The notes under the pieces are model-generated. The model made no database searches, was not told the DNA's origin, and saw only the letters and a program-made list of their open reading frames with translations. DNA of 64,000 nt from contig CM075671.1 in NCBI GenBank assembly GCA_037962975.1, positions 15,547,001 to 15,611,000 of the forward strand. Reading direction: 5' to 3'. The position numbers and the translations under genes are program-made. This DNA comes from Clitoria ternatea (Eukaryota > Streptophyta > Magnoliopsida > Fabales > Fabaceae). Positions 1 through 13,057 of this stretch are shown here, one piece after another (position 1 is the first letter of the stretch; each line of letters begins with the position of its first letter).

Positions 1-3000
1 AGTAGTTCCGATGATTCGGATAATGAAGAAGTAAATCTTTGCTTAATGGCTAACCACCATGAAGAGGAAGATGAGGTAAATCATCATGAACTTGAGAAAG
101 ATAAATTGTATGATGCTTTTGAAGAGTTATATGATAAATATATGAAACTATCTAGTAAATATAAGTTGTTAAGAAAAACAATAGAAACTCTAGAGATGCA
201 TCTAATTGAGCAAGTAAAGGAAAATGAAATTTTGAAAAAGATAGTTGTTGAAAAACAAACTTGCTCAAAATCATGTGAATATTTTAAGAAATGTGATCAC
301 CTAGAAAAGAAAGTCCTGGACTTGAATATAACTCTTGAGAAATTCACAAATGGTAGAGATAATCTAGATGCATTACTTGGAAAACAAAGATGCATGTTTG
401 ACAAATCCAAATTAGGATATAATCCCACTAAAAAGAAAAATCATTATAAGAACTTCTTTGTGACTCCTAGAAAATCATCATCGCCTTTTATGAAATGTAA
501 TCATTATGGTATTAAAGGACATAATGCTTTAAATTGTCATGTTAGAAAGTATGGACCAAAGGTTGTTAGAAAGGTGTGGGTTCCCAAAGGGATATTACCA
601 CAAACTAACCCAAAAGGACCCAACATAAAATGTGTACCAAGTTCTCTAACTTGACTTGTTTTGTAGGTATGCTTCAAGGCAAGCAACACCCATTGGTACC
701 TAGATAGCGAGTGTTCAAAGCACATGACGAGTGATATAAGTAAAATCACATCATTCACACCCAAGAGAAAAGGGAGTGTAACTTATGGGGATAATACCAA
801 AGGAAGAATCCTTGGCATTGGAAAAATTGGTAAAAATTCTTCCACCTCAATTAATGATGTATTATATGTAGAAAGACTTAAACACAATTTGTTTAGTATA
901 AGTCAATTATGTGACAAAGGATATAAAGTAATATTTGAATCAAATTGTTGCATAATTAAAAATAAGCAAAATAATGAGGTAAAGTTTGTTGGTCAAAGAA
1001 TTGATAATATTTACATGATTGATGTTGATTGTTTGTCCTCAAATGATGTACAATGCTTTATGACTAGAGAGGATAAATCATGGCTATGGCATAGAAGAAT
1101 AGCTCATATACATATAGACCATCTAAATAAACTTGTTTCTAAAGAGTTAGTGATTGGTTTGCCAAAGCTAAAATTTGAAAATAAATTTTGTGATGCATGT
1201 CAAAAGGGAAAACAAGTAAAGGCATCTTTTCAAGCCAAAAACATTGTTTCAATTCAAAGGCCTTTACAACTTTTGAACATGGACTTGTTTGGACCCTCCA
1301 AGGTCAAGAGCTTTGGTGGAAATTATTATGGTCTAGTGATTGTGGATGACTATTCTAGATATACATGGACATTTTTTCTTTCTCACAAAAATAAAGCGTA
1401 TCATACATTCAAGAAACTAGCCAAGGTTATCCAAAATGAACAAAACTCAAAGATTGCATCCATTAGAATCGATCATGGGGGAGAATTTGAAAACCAATTA
1501 TTTGAAAAGTTTTATGAAAAATACGGCATTAAACATAATTTCTCAGCTCCAAGAACTCCACAACAAAATGGAGTTGTTGAAATGAAAAATAGATCTCTAG
1601 CAGAGCTAGCTAGAACTATGTTGAATGAAAACAATATTGCTAAGCATTTTTGGGCCGATGCGGTAAACACCGCTTGTCATGTTATGAATTGATGTTTAAT
1701 AAGGCCAATTTTGAAGAAAACACCCTATGAGCTTTACAAAGGTAGAAAACCAAATATTTCTTATTTTCATGTATTTGGATACAAATGCTTTGTGCTTAAC
1801 AATGGAAAGGATAATCTAGGAAAGTTTGATGCAAAATCTAATGAGGCAATCTTTCTTGGATATTCATCATCTAGTAAATCTTATCGTGTCTTTAACAAAC
1901 AAACTAGTACCATTGAAGAATCCATTCATGTAAAATTTGATGAAAATGGCCATAATCCTCCGAGAAAGGAAGTTGATGATCTTTTAAGTACCTTCCAAGA
2001 GTTGAACTTGGATGATAAAGAAGAAGGTAACCAAGAAGAAGATACAACCCAAAGTGAGGAACTCCAACAAAAAGAATGGATCACTTCAAAGGATCATCCT
2101 TTGGACAACATAATAGGTGACATCACTAAAGGTGTAAGTACTCGATGCTCATTTAATACTTGTAATCATTTAGCATTTGTTTCTCAAATTGAGCCTAAAA
2201 TCATTAATGAAGCTATTACTGATGAACATTGGATATTGGCCATGCAAGAAGAACTAAATTAATTTGAAAGAAATAAAGTTTGGGAACTAGTGCCAAGACT
2301 CAATGATCACCAAATAATAGGAACAAAATGGGTATTTAGGAACAAGCTTGATAAAAATGGTATAATCATTAGAAACAAAGCTAGGTTAGTTACTAAAGGG
2401 TACAATCAAGAAGAAAGAATTGATTATGAAGAAACATATGCACCTGTAGCTAGACTAGAAGCCATTAGATTGTTATTAGCTTTTACATGTTGTAAAGATT
2501 TTATATTGTACCAAATGGATGTTAAAAGTGCCTTCTTGAATGGATACATTTAAGAAGAAGTATATGTTGATCAACCTCCCGGTTTTGAAAACTATCAATT
2601 TCCAAATCATGTTTTCAAACTAAGAAAAGCCTTGTATAGTTTGAAACAAGCTCCAAGAGCTTAGTATGAAAGGTTAAGCAAGTTTCTTTTAGAATACAAT
2701 TTTGAAAGAGGAAAGGTTGACATAACATTATTCATTAAGCACAAAAAGAATGACATACTATTGGTACAAATATATGTGGATGATATCATATTTGGTGCCA
2801 CTAATGAATTGCTATGTAAAGAGTTTGCTAAGATCATACAGAATGAATTTGAGATATTCATGATGGGAGAACTCACATTCTTCCTTGGACTACAAATAAA
2901 GCAAACAAAAGAAGGACCTTTTATTAGTCAATCCAAATATTGTAAAGAGTTGCTCAAGAAGTTCAGCATGGACAAAGCAAATGAAATTGCCATACCTATG

Positions 3001-3672
3001 AGCACGTCTTGTTATTTAGACAAGGATGAGAAAGGTAAGGATATAGAACTAACAAAATATAGAGGTATGATCGGATCCTTACTTTAGTTAACCGCTAGTA
3101 GACCAGATATCATGTTTGCTATTTGTATGTGTGCTAGATATCAAGCATGTCCAAAAGAATCACACTTAACTACTATAAAAAGAATAATGAAATACTTGGT
3201 TGGAACTCAAGATGTTGGTTTATGGTACCCTAAAGAGCTTGAATGCACTCTTGTTGGTTATTCTGACTCTGATTTTGCAGGATGCAAACTTGATAGAAAA
3301 AGCACTAGTGGTACTTGTCACTTGCTAGGTAGTTCTCTTGTATCTTGGCATAACAAGAAACAAGTAAGTGTAGCATTATCAACAGCTGAGGCAGAGTATG
3401 TAGCAGCTGGTAGTTGTTGTAACCAAATTTTTTGGATGAAACAGCAACTCTTAGATTTTGGCATTTATCTAGACCATGTGCCTCTCAAATGTGATAATAC
3501 TAGTGTTATTAATATTTCAAAGAATCCTGTGATGCATTCAAGAACCAAACATATTGAGATAAGACATCATTTCATTAGAGATTATGTGTTAAAGGGTGAT
3601 TGTGTGCTTGAACATATTGATGCCTCTAAACAACTTGCTAATATATTCACTAAACCACTTGCAAAAGACTAA
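1..3672 (+). pseudogene. copia gag-pol polyprotein with seven in-frame stops
   Basis: The frame is open from base 1, so the ATG at 46 is internal and gag begins off-window. Domains: gag C-terminus with coiled coil (about 80-330) and a CX2CX4HX4C-like knuckle around 500-550 in which the second Cys is replaced; protease at 694-720; GAG-pre-integrase zinc region (LWHRRIAH, then CDAC) at 1080-1205; integrase core near 1270-1610 (NMDLFGP, DHGGEFEN, QQNGVVE); RT from about 2310 with YVDDIIFG at 2773; RNase H from about 3240 (DSDFAG, STAEAEY). All pieces lie in one frame. Stops: TGA 652, TAG 664, TGA 1690, TAA 2260, TAA 2551, TAG 2662, TAG 3085; natural end TAA 3670. I see no frameshift. The protease signature reads DSE rather than DSG. 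Confidence 0.92.
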
Positions 3673-4364
3673 TTCATTAATATAAGGAGAGAATTAGGCA
3701 TATTAGACATTTCTAATTGTGTTTAATATTGATTGATATTGATGATTTTTGACTTACAATGTGCTTATTATGTAAATAATGATTGATTGATGAAATAAGC
3801 ATGTTCTAATCCATGAAAATTGAATCATTGATGCCTTTTATTGGAAAATGTGTGATTTAAGCATTTCTAAGTTGTCATAATCGATTACATGGCCTCATCT
3901 AATCGATAAGCATCTTTCTGTTTTGTCCATAATCGATTACATAGCTGCAAATAATCGATTAGTAAATCTCTATGTTATATCTAATCGATTAGTGTCTTTG
4001 ACAAATCGATTATTGACATTCTGTCTTCTAAATAATCGATTATCCCCTTTTCATAATCGATTGCCAAGTCTCTGTTTTTAACGCAGGTATAATCGATTAG
4101 AAGGCCTGTCGTTTCAAATTCTTAAGGGGCGTAATCGATTACACCTCGCCTTGTAATCGATTACGAAAGCACCAGGAACGCTACTTTGAAAGTACAATCT
4201 GTGTGAGCCTCATCCCACCAATCCTAATCACTCTTCTAAAGCCTATTTTTCACTCCTAAACCCTATAAATACCCCCCTCTCTCACTCTTCTCATCTCACA
4301 TCTCTTCTCCTCTAAACCCTCCTAAACCTCTTAAAAATCTTTCATTCCTTCCTTCTTCCTCACC
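3673..4364 (+). promoter_or_regulatory. pol-ORF3 spacer: palindrome cluster plus promoter-like sequence
   Basis: About 11 copies or near-copies of the palindromic core AATCGATTA lie between 3879 and 4162. They are followed by TATAAATA at 4264-4271, a pyrimidine-rich leader (about 4272-4360, many CTCTTC runs) and an ATG in the context CACCATGTC at 4365. The 3' LTR of the same element has the same order: a cluster ending about 15714, TATAAAT at 15834-15840, then leader. I infer an internal promoter for ORF3. No transcript evidence is available to me. Confidence 0.55.
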
Positions 4365-5477
4365 ATGTCTTCTTCAAGAAATGTTAAGAGAGCTAGGTCC
4401 TCCATTGCCCAAACCAACAACCCTCTTGATTTTTCAAGATTCTTCTCAAATCCTAGAGACCTTCATACCTTCATCAAGAAATTTTCGGAGAAGGATATCA
4501 TCTCCCCTCACTTCATCAATGCTGAAATTTTTTATCATCCTAGTTTCACCTTCACTCAATCCCTTCACCACTACAATCTTATTTCTTTTCTCACTCTCAA
4601 AGAGGAAGTTTACTACCCTAAAATTATGAGAGTTTTCTTTTGCAATTTAAGACTTGTTGATAGGGTGCTTGAAGCTAGAGTCAAAAATATGACTCTAAAA
4701 ATCACAAATGGGCAACTTGCTGAGATTACCCAAATTCCTCTCTCCAATACTGAATTTTCTGGTGGCCATCTGAAAGATGAGTGAGATTTCAATGGCATCG
4801 CTACTCACCAATCCTTATGGAAGGCCAACCGTTCTCTTAGCAATCATAAACAGGTAGGCCATCTCACTCTTAACAACCGTCTCCTTCACTTCTTTTTGGT
4901 AAAACTTCTGGTCCCTCATGGTGGGAACTATGACTTGGTGGAAGAAGATGATGTACTTTTGATGTGGGCTATATTGAACCAAAAGGAGATCAATTGGATT
5001 CAACTCCTCAATCTTTATATGCTCAAGGCTAAGGAGCAACAAAAGCTTTCCTATGCTATTCTCCTCACCAAAATCTTTAAAGCCTATGGTGTTGACGTTG
5101 TCAGGGAACTTCCAGAAAAGGTATCTGCACAAGCTTGCATTGGCACTCACCATCTCACCAAAATGGGAATGGTCAATGTTGCAGGAAGATGGATCTTCAA
5201 CAGCGACAGAATCCATGGAAGCAGTCCATTTAAAGAAGATCATCCCTCTAATCCTACCTCACCTGTTGCTGACCCTGCTACTTAAGGAGAATCTTCTGCT
5301 CCTCCTGATCCCTTTTCATCTCTTTATACTTACCTTGATCACCGTTTTGAAAGGCTTGAAACTTCTCTTCAAGTACTTCAAACCACCGAGCAACAACACT
5401 TTGAGATAATGAAGCAGAAATATGATGATCTCGCTAACAAAATCACCAATCTTCACTTTTTCAATCCGGATAATTAG
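4365..5477 (+). pseudogene. Sirevirus ORF3 (envelope-like position), two in-frame stops
   Basis: The ATG at 4365 opens a frame that runs to TAG 5475-5477 and is broken only by TGA 4782 and TAA 5283, giving about 370 codons. The N-terminus is basic and Ser-rich; the middle (FYHPSFTF, YYPKIMRVFF) resembles what is often labelled 'putative plant transposon protein' in legumes; the last 60 codons (5286-5474) are a Leu/Gln-rich predicted coiled coil. No clear signal peptide or strong membrane helix is visible, so 'envelope' is a positional label only. Known: SIRE1-type elements carry an extra ORF between pol and the 3' LTR. The function is unknown. Confidence 0.65.
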
Positions 5478-5882
5478 ATTTTTCTTGTTTTACTTTGCCT
5501 TGTTTCCAATTCTGCATTAATTCTACATTTTGATTATGTACTCTTCCTTTATGAATGAATAAATTTTACTTTTTGATCATCTTCTTGGCTTGCATTATTT
5601 ATTTTTGATGATTACAAAGGGGGAGACAAATATGAGTTGTTCATCTGAGAATAATAAGGGTTCATCAAAGTAAGAATTCATCTATAAAGATTAACAACAA
5701 CAACAAGCAGTTAAAATCAAAAACTCTAAGATTTAATAACAAGTAGTTGAAAGCACAAATTGTTGAAATTAAATCATCTTTATGATATGCATAAACTCCT
5801 TGAGAAAGGGGGATAAAAACTTTACCTGGACTAATATCCTTATGAGATGAACATTGTTTGTCATCATCAAAAAGGGGGAGAA
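5478..5882 (+). other. three successive polypurine tracts before the copia 3' LTR
   Basis: Purine runs occur at about 5616-5625, 5803-5813 and 5869-5882, each with a GGGGGA core. The last directly abuts the LTR start TGTG at 5883 and is the best candidate for the working plus-strand primer. Multiplied polypurine tracts are a known feature of Sireviruses. The rest of this AT-rich stretch holds no gene. Confidence 0.75.
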
Positions 5883-6200
5883 TGTGTTTGAATAATTGTT
5901 TTAGGTTTTAATAATCACAAAATAACTATTGCAAAAGACTTTCATGAAGACTCTAAGTGTTAGAGTATTATGCATAAACTGGTGGAAAGACAAAATGAAG
6001 AAAAACAAAGAGCCAAGCATCAGACCTAAAAAATGCGTATGCTAATCGATTACCACATGGAGTCTAATCGATTATACAACCTTTGTTTGTCATATAATCA
6101 ACTACAATAAGAATCCTAATCGATTACCAAGCTGAGAAAAAGGAATGGAAAGCATTAGGTATAATGCCTAATCGATTATAAGGCTGCACCAATCGATTAC
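5883..6200 (+). repeat. copia 3' LTR, left part
   Basis: Starts TGTGTTTGAATAATTG directly after the polypurine tract. It contains about five AATCGATTA motifs plus a variant between 6030 and 6200. It is cut at 6200 by the gypsy insertion; the last five bases, ATTAC (6196-6200), are one half of the target duplication and belong to an AATCGATTAC motif. Confidence 0.85.
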
Positions 6201-8404
6201 TGTAACGTCCTACGTTATTTTTGCATTTATTTTTATTCAAACGATTACATCTTACGATAAATTTTTCCTTTTCTTGAAAATTAATCGAGGTTTAGTGAAA
6301 AAGCATTTATTTTTACTGACTTATTCAAGTGACAGCAGTCACAGTTAGATTAAATAAATGAGATCTAGAAAGAAGAGCAAGTTAATCTAAGCACAACAGA
6401 TGGGAGAAAGGGAATCAGGGCTTCCCGCTTGAGCGAGGCCCCTACTCGTTTGAGCGAGATTCCGGACTCTCGCTTGAACGAGGTTTCTATTCGCTTGAGC
6501 GAATACCTTTCACACATCAGATTGGGCAAAACATGCAAACGGACTCCCGAAAATCTCACCCTAAAAATGATTCTGTTAACCAAAGGTTTGTCATAGCTAC
6601 CATGAAAGCATATATAAATGACAGTGATGTATTTTAGAATATAGATTTGCATCCGGTCCGGTCTTGGTTAAACATAACTAATAATAATACTCAGAAGTTC
6701 TTATACACACATATAACTCTATAGAGAGTCACTCAAAGTCACTCGGACCCTAGCACCGATCTCCCCCTTGGCGCGACTCCATGGCTCATTCCCCCTCCCT
6801 GTCACTGGTTACTAAAAAAAAAGGCAAGGGTGAGTGTTTGGCATTGTAATTAATATAGAATGGAACTTAACAAATATACATGCATATTTATACATATACA
6901 TCAAGCATCATTCGAAAGTAAGCATACCGAAACATAGTGTATTACATACAGTAACTATATTAACCCAACCACGCAATTCCATCACATCCATCACGATCAC
7001 AACTGACTCTCATACAATCTGACTCCTAGTATCCGGATACTAAAGGATTGGCCTTCAGCTGGGGGTCCTACTTGACACCCCGTGAACCCTACTTGGTTCA
7101 CCGAGTCCTGCTTGACTCTCCACCTTGACCACTGGGTCCTACTTGACCATTGGGTAGCTCAACTGGGCACTAAAACCACGGGAGCCAGAAATGAGGGGCT
7201 ATCATATACCGTCGGCCATCCCACACCACATAGTCATTCAACAGTTTACCTTTCACATAATAATATCAATTCCTCATCACTCGGGTGGCCTGCTTGCTAA
7301 CCCGTCGTCACATAACACTGATCATTTCAATATTAGATATCACAAGATCATAACATGATAAACTCAACCACACCCGATCCTCCACTAATTAATGTACTCA
7401 GTCACACATGCACAAGCATAAACACACAACTACGTTTAGAAACATTTTCCTTAACCTGTTTACATTACCTCAATGACCTGAATAAGAAGCGAGTCCTATT
7501 CTAATTAATTATAACCCGAACACCCCCCTTACATTGGTTCCACGCTTCGATAATCTGCTCTCTGTGTCAATTCCTTCCTCTGAGCACTGGTTTCGCAGTC
7601 TCAACTCCGTCACTCAGTCTTCCGTTGCTTAACCTACTACCTACGGATCATAAAGTACAGCTCATCACTTCAACGCCCTTAGTTCATGGACTGCATTTGG
7701 GCTCACACTCACCGGAGGAGTGGAGAACAGCCTCGAATATAGCCATGCATGGCCCTTAACCGCCAAAGAATAAAAGGGATAAGGGAATCACAATTGGAAC
7801 GGATCAGTAGACTCACCTTAAAGCCTCGATCACAGGAATGAGATTCAATTGAAGTTTAGACACAAATAGAGTCTTTTCCTTTATTTTATTTGTATTCTTA
7901 CTAAATTTAATCAATTTCACTATATTAAACTATTGCATAGTTATCAAATCAATTACACTTATTTATTCCCTCAACGTTTAATTATTCACAATTCTCTAAT
8001 ACTTCGCAAGAGTATAGGCCCAATATGAATATCGGCCCCCCGGTGTCCTAGCTTAGTGTTCATACCTCAGAATCCGAGCTACAACCTGAGAGGTCGGATA
8101 TCTCATCCGTGCTCTCCTCTTGGTTACCTACACCCGTTGTTTCAGTCATTATGAGGTTAATTCGGGCAATGACCCCGTGTGAGGCGCTCTCCTCACATCG
8201 GTTGGACCAGACCACCTAGCCCTGCCCGCTCTTCTCCTACACTCCCGATCTTCAACTCCGCCTGCTCGCGCTTCTGAGACCGATCTCGACACCGGCTTTC
8301 TTGTCTCTGGCTGAGACAGAACAAATATTAAATAAAACTTCTAAAACATTTACTAATCATTTCCCATTTCTTATAATTCTCATTAAAACATCAGGGATGT
8401 TACA
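6201..8404 (-). repeat. gypsy 3' LTR (2204 bp), promoter segment deleted
   Basis: Direct repeat of 13072-15417 with a few per cent substitutions. It lacks a segment of about 143 bp that the other LTR has at 14743-14885; the junction is near 7870-7874 at a GTC microhomology. The missing block holds the only good TATA box. The short ORFs inside, such as 6834-7022 and 7082-7300, recur in the other LTR and are not genes. Confidence 0.93.
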
Positions 8405-8422
8405 TCCACCCCCCTAAAAGGA
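8405..8422 (-). other. gypsy polypurine tract
   Basis: On minus the sequence just inside the 3' LTR is AGGGGGGTGGA, directly before TGTAAC. This is the expected place and composition for the plus-strand primer of a minus-oriented element. Confidence 0.7.
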
Positions 8423-8438
8423 GATTTCGTCCCCAAAA

Positions 8439-11400
8439 TCAGTGTTCCAGTTGGAAAAGATGAGGGTACATTCGTCTCATATCGGATTCTAACTCCCAAG
8501 TGTAGTTTATCCAATGTAAATTCTGCCACTTCACCTTCACCAGCGGTACCTCTTTGTTCCTTAACCTTTTGGTTTGATGCTCTTCAATGCTGATTGGTAC
8601 CGCCTCTACCGTCAGGTTCTCCTTCACTTCAATAGAGTCACTCGGTATAATCATGGTATCACATGGAATGTAGGCTCGAAGTTACGATACGTGGAACACG
8701 TTGTGAATGTTAGTCAACGATTGGGGAAGATCCAGTTGATAAGCGACTTCACCAATCCGTTCTAGTATTTGGTATGGTCCAATATACTTCGGATTAAGCT
8801 TTTGCCTCTTCAAAATTCGACCTACACCCTTAGTCGGTGAAATCCTTAGGAACACCCAATCACCCACTTGGAATTCAAAGGGTCTGTGCCGATTGTCATA
8901 ATAGCTTTTTTGCCGGTCTTGGGCAATTTTTATCTTCTCTCGGATTAAAGCGATTTGTTCATTCATCTCTTGAATCATCTCAGGCCCCAGATGAAGGGCA
9001 TCGCCGTTCTCATTCCAACATAATGGAGTACGACATTTCCGACCATAAAGAGCTTCGTATGGAGCCATCCCAATGCTGCTATGGTAACTGTTATTATATG
9101 CAAACTCTACCAAGGGCAAGTATTTCTCCCATGATCCGCCCTGTTCCAGTACACATGCCCTTAACATATCTTCAAGAGTCTGTATAATCCGTTCTGATTG
9201 GCCATCGGTCTGGGGATGGTAGGCTGAGCTCAGTTTGAGCTCAGTACCCAGTTGTTATTGCAAACTCCCCCAAAACCTTGAAGTGATTTGGGGATCCCGA
9301 TCAGAGATAATGCTTGAGGGCACACCATACAGTCGTACAACCTCAGCAACGTACAACTTAGCTAATCGATCTAGCGACCACTTCATATTTATTGCCAGGA
9401 AATGCGCACTTTTGGTTAGTCGATCAACAATCACCCAAATCGCGTTGTATCCGGTTCGAGTGCGGGGTAGTCCAGACACGAAGTCCATGGTGATACCTTC
9501 CCACTTCCAGATCGGAATTTCTGGAGGTTGAAGCAAACCTGGAGGTCGTTGGTGCTCAACCTTGCACTTCTGGCATATCACACAGGATTTCACATACTCG
9601 ATTATTGCCTTCTTCATGCTTGGCCACCAGAATTCCTTTTTTAAGTCATGATACATTTTTGTCACTCCCGGATGTATACTCAGAGAGCTCTTGTGTGCTT
9701 CTGATAGCACCGCCTGCTTGAAGCCTCCATGTGTAGGCACCACCACTGGGTTCCTGAATCTCCATATACCATCGTTACCCCGAGTTATCTCCACATTTTT
9801 GCCTTGGGTCTGAGTATCAATCAGCCTCAGTAACTCTTCATCATCTTTCTGCACAGCTACCACCGACTCCAGAAATTCGTTGGAGATTTTTAACATTCCG
9901 ATTGTCATTCGGTTTGGCGCGTCCATAACAATTCCAACATTCATATCTCTAAAGCTTTCCAGCAATTCCTGTTCTCTACCCATCAGGTAAGCCACGTGTA
10001 ATACCTTCCTGCTTAGTGCATCTGCCACAACATTCGCTTTGCCTGGGTGATACTTTAAATCGAAGTCGTAATCCTTTAAATACTCCACCCATCGCCTCTG
10101 TCTCATATTTAGCTCCTTTTGATCAAATAAGTACTTTAGGCTCTTGTGATCACTGAATACTACAAAGCGAGCCACATACAGATAATGACGCCAAATCTTC
10201 AGTGCGTACACCACTGCTGCAAGTTCCAGATCATGAGTCGGGTAATTCTCCTCATGTGGCCTCAATTACCTCGAAGCATAAGCAATTGCCCGATCAACTT
10301 GCATCAACACACATCCCAATCCAAATTTGGATGCATCACAATATACTTCAAATTCCTGTGTTACATCGGGCAGTGCAAGCACAGGGGCAGCCGTTAAACA
10401 TCGCTTGAGAGTTTGGAAGCTTAATTCACACCTTTTCGACCACACGAAGGGGTTTCCTTTCCTTGTTAACCGAGTCAGAGGAAGTGCTATCCGAGAGAAC
10501 TCCTCAATGAAGCGTCGATAGTATCCAGCTAATCCGAGGAAACTCTTAATTTCAGTTACTGACTTCGGCCTCTCCCAAGCCATAACCGCCTCAATTTTTG
10601 TCGGATCAACTGAGATTCCCTCTTGGGAAATTACATGCCCCAAGAATTGTACACTACTCCCCCAGAAATCACACTTAGATAGTTTAGCGTACAACTTCTT
10701 CTCTCGAAGTACTTGTAGAACAAGTCGAAGATATTGAGCATGCTCCTCGTCCAACCTCGAATATACCAAAATATCATCAATGAATACTACCACAAACTGG
10801 TCCAAGTACGGTTGAAAGGTCCGATTCATATAGTCCATAAAAATGGCAGGAGCATTCGTTACTCCAAAGGGCATTACTACGTACTCGAAGTGCCCATACC
10901 GAGTCCGAAATGCCGTTTTTGGGGTATCTTCCGGCCTCACTCGGATCTGGTGGTACCCCGACCTTAAGTCGATCTTAGAGAACACAACGGCGCCTCGCAA
11001 CTGGTCCAGTAAATCGTCAATCCGAGGTAGTGGATATTTATTTTTGATGGTCAGTTTGTTCAGCTGTCGGTAATCAATGCACATTCGTATACTACCGTCC
11101 TTCTTCTTTACCAGTAACACCGGAGCACCCCAGGGTGAGGCACTGGGTCGGATAAAGCCCTTTTCTAGTAATTCGTTTACTTGTTTCTTCACTTCGGTCA
11201 ATTCCACCGAAGACATTCTATATGGCGCTTGGGACACAGGTTCTGCCCCAGGAATCAAGTCAATAGAGAAATCAATCTCCCGACTGGGAGGTAGCTCCGG
11301 AATTTCTTCCGGAAAAACGTCAGGAAATTCGTAAACAATTGGAATATCACTTGGCAGGAGGTTATGCCGACCCTCCGAAGCAAATAAAACAACATACGTG

Positions 11401-12842
11401 GTTAGGACATCGCTCACCCCATTCTTCATGTCAAGTTCCTGAGAGAAAACAACATTCTTCCGATAACAGTCGACCAACACATGATTAGCAGCAAGCCAAT
11501 CGAGACCTAGAATAACATCTAAGTCCTTCAATGGCATACAGATAAAATTTACTCGAAAAGTACGGGCTTCGATTTGCATCGGCAGTTCTCTACACACTGT
11601 AGTTGCACGGAAAGTGGAACCAGTTGGAGTGGAAACAATAAGAGCATTCTCCATTAAACCGATTGGCAGACCAAGTCGTCGCACACAACTTTCTGAAATA
11701 AAGGAATGGGTGGCACCTGAATCATAAATTACATCAACCAGATAACCACAGATGAGGCACTTACCCTGTACCAAATTGTCATTCCTCGTAGCTTTTGAAG
11801 CATCAAACGCAAATACACGCCCGGTCATGGCGTTCTGGGCACCGCTAGATTGGGCATCATATCTTCCCGATTGTTGGTTCCCTCTACCAGCTCCATTCCA
11901 GCCTCCCCTCAAAAAGTTGGAACCCCGGGTCCCAGAAGAGTTAGTTCGGTTGTCCGACCTGCCCTGCTACTGCCTCTGAGGGCAATCGGGCCTGAGGTGC
12001 CCTGGTTGTCCACACTGGAAGCACACAATTTGATTGGCTTGGCAATGTTTGGCAATGTGACCTTCCTGACCACAATTGTAGCATGCACGACTACCAGAAG
12101 AATTACCCGATCGACCAGTGGAACCCCGACCGGAAGAGGATGAGGAGGTAGCAGAAGACTTGCCGCCCCAGAAGAATTGACTCATCCTCTTGAAGTTGAA
12201 TCCTTTTGCCTTCAGTGGCTTTTTATCTCTCGGCTGGGACGTCCTTTGTAACTGCACCTCTTCAGTCAGTCTTGCTTTGTTCACCAGGGTTGGGTAGTCC
12301 CTAATCTCCATCGGTACGATTACACTACGGAGCTCAATCCGTAGTCCAGCTTCGTATTTGGCGCACTTGCTACCTTCAGTCCCTTCTAACAAGAAAGGGT
12401 GGTAAAAATCACACAGCTCGTCAAACTTACTGGTGTACTCGGCTACAGACATCCGGTCTTGCTCCAACTTTAGGAATTCCATTTCCTTCCAGTCTGGGAA
12501 GTATTTAACAAGGAACCTCCTTCGGAAATTTACCCATACCAACGGCTCATTTGCTGCGTTCATCTGCACCTTCACTCGGGACCACCATACTCTAGCCTCT
12601 TCTTTTAGTTGGTAAGTAGCAAATAAAACCTTTTGCTCTTTTGAGCACTCAAAATATTCAAAAACCTGCTCGATATCCCTGATCCAGATGTATGCCCCGT
12701 CATAGTCGTGTCCCCCTTTGTAAGTCGGAGGATTCCTTTTCAGGAATTTATCCAGAGTGGGACCGGACTCGGTCCTACTCATCAGCTGAGTAAATCTAGA
12801 GAAGAAATCATCTCTTCCCCCAGAACTAGTCTCTCCGGCCAT
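8439..12842 (-). pseudogene. gypsy gag-pol polyprotein, single frame with four in-frame stops
   Basis: One frame runs from ATG 12840-12842 to the stop at 8439-8441 (1468 codons) and is broken by TAG about 11967-11969, TAA 10266-10268, TAA 9255-9257 and TAA 8682-8684; no frameshift is seen. In order: retrotransposon gag with two CCHC knuckles (CYNCGQEGHIAKHC and CFQCGQPGHLRPDC, about 11980-12090); aspartic protease with DSGATHSF near 11720; RT with FIDDILVYS near 10765; RNase H (YCDASKFGLGCVL, SDHKSLKYLF); integrase with the HHCC zinc region near 9570-9680 and core through QTDGQSE near 9210; a C-terminal chromodomain-like tail with WELESDMR near 8475. At least two stops replace a Gln codon usual at that place, as expected of C-to-T decay of methylated DNA. 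Confidence 0.93.
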
Positions 12843-13057
12843 TTAGTAATTCTACAATGAGCAAACACATCACCATTAATAACCAAGATCAGCCAGGGGA
12901 TCGTAAATTTACCTTATATTCATAGAATACTACGCCAGTGGAGTGCCAAGGGAACGATGCCAGGCCACACACAATCTCAATACAACGAAATACAATCAAC
13001 CTTCATAAGACTATCACAATCACTAGATCGGCCCATACACCGGCTCTAGAAAGAACC

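Noticed and set aside
6834..7300. Two plus-strand frames, repeated at 13704-14170
   Set aside because: They lie within the two gypsy LTRs and recur because the LTRs do; no protein family recognised.
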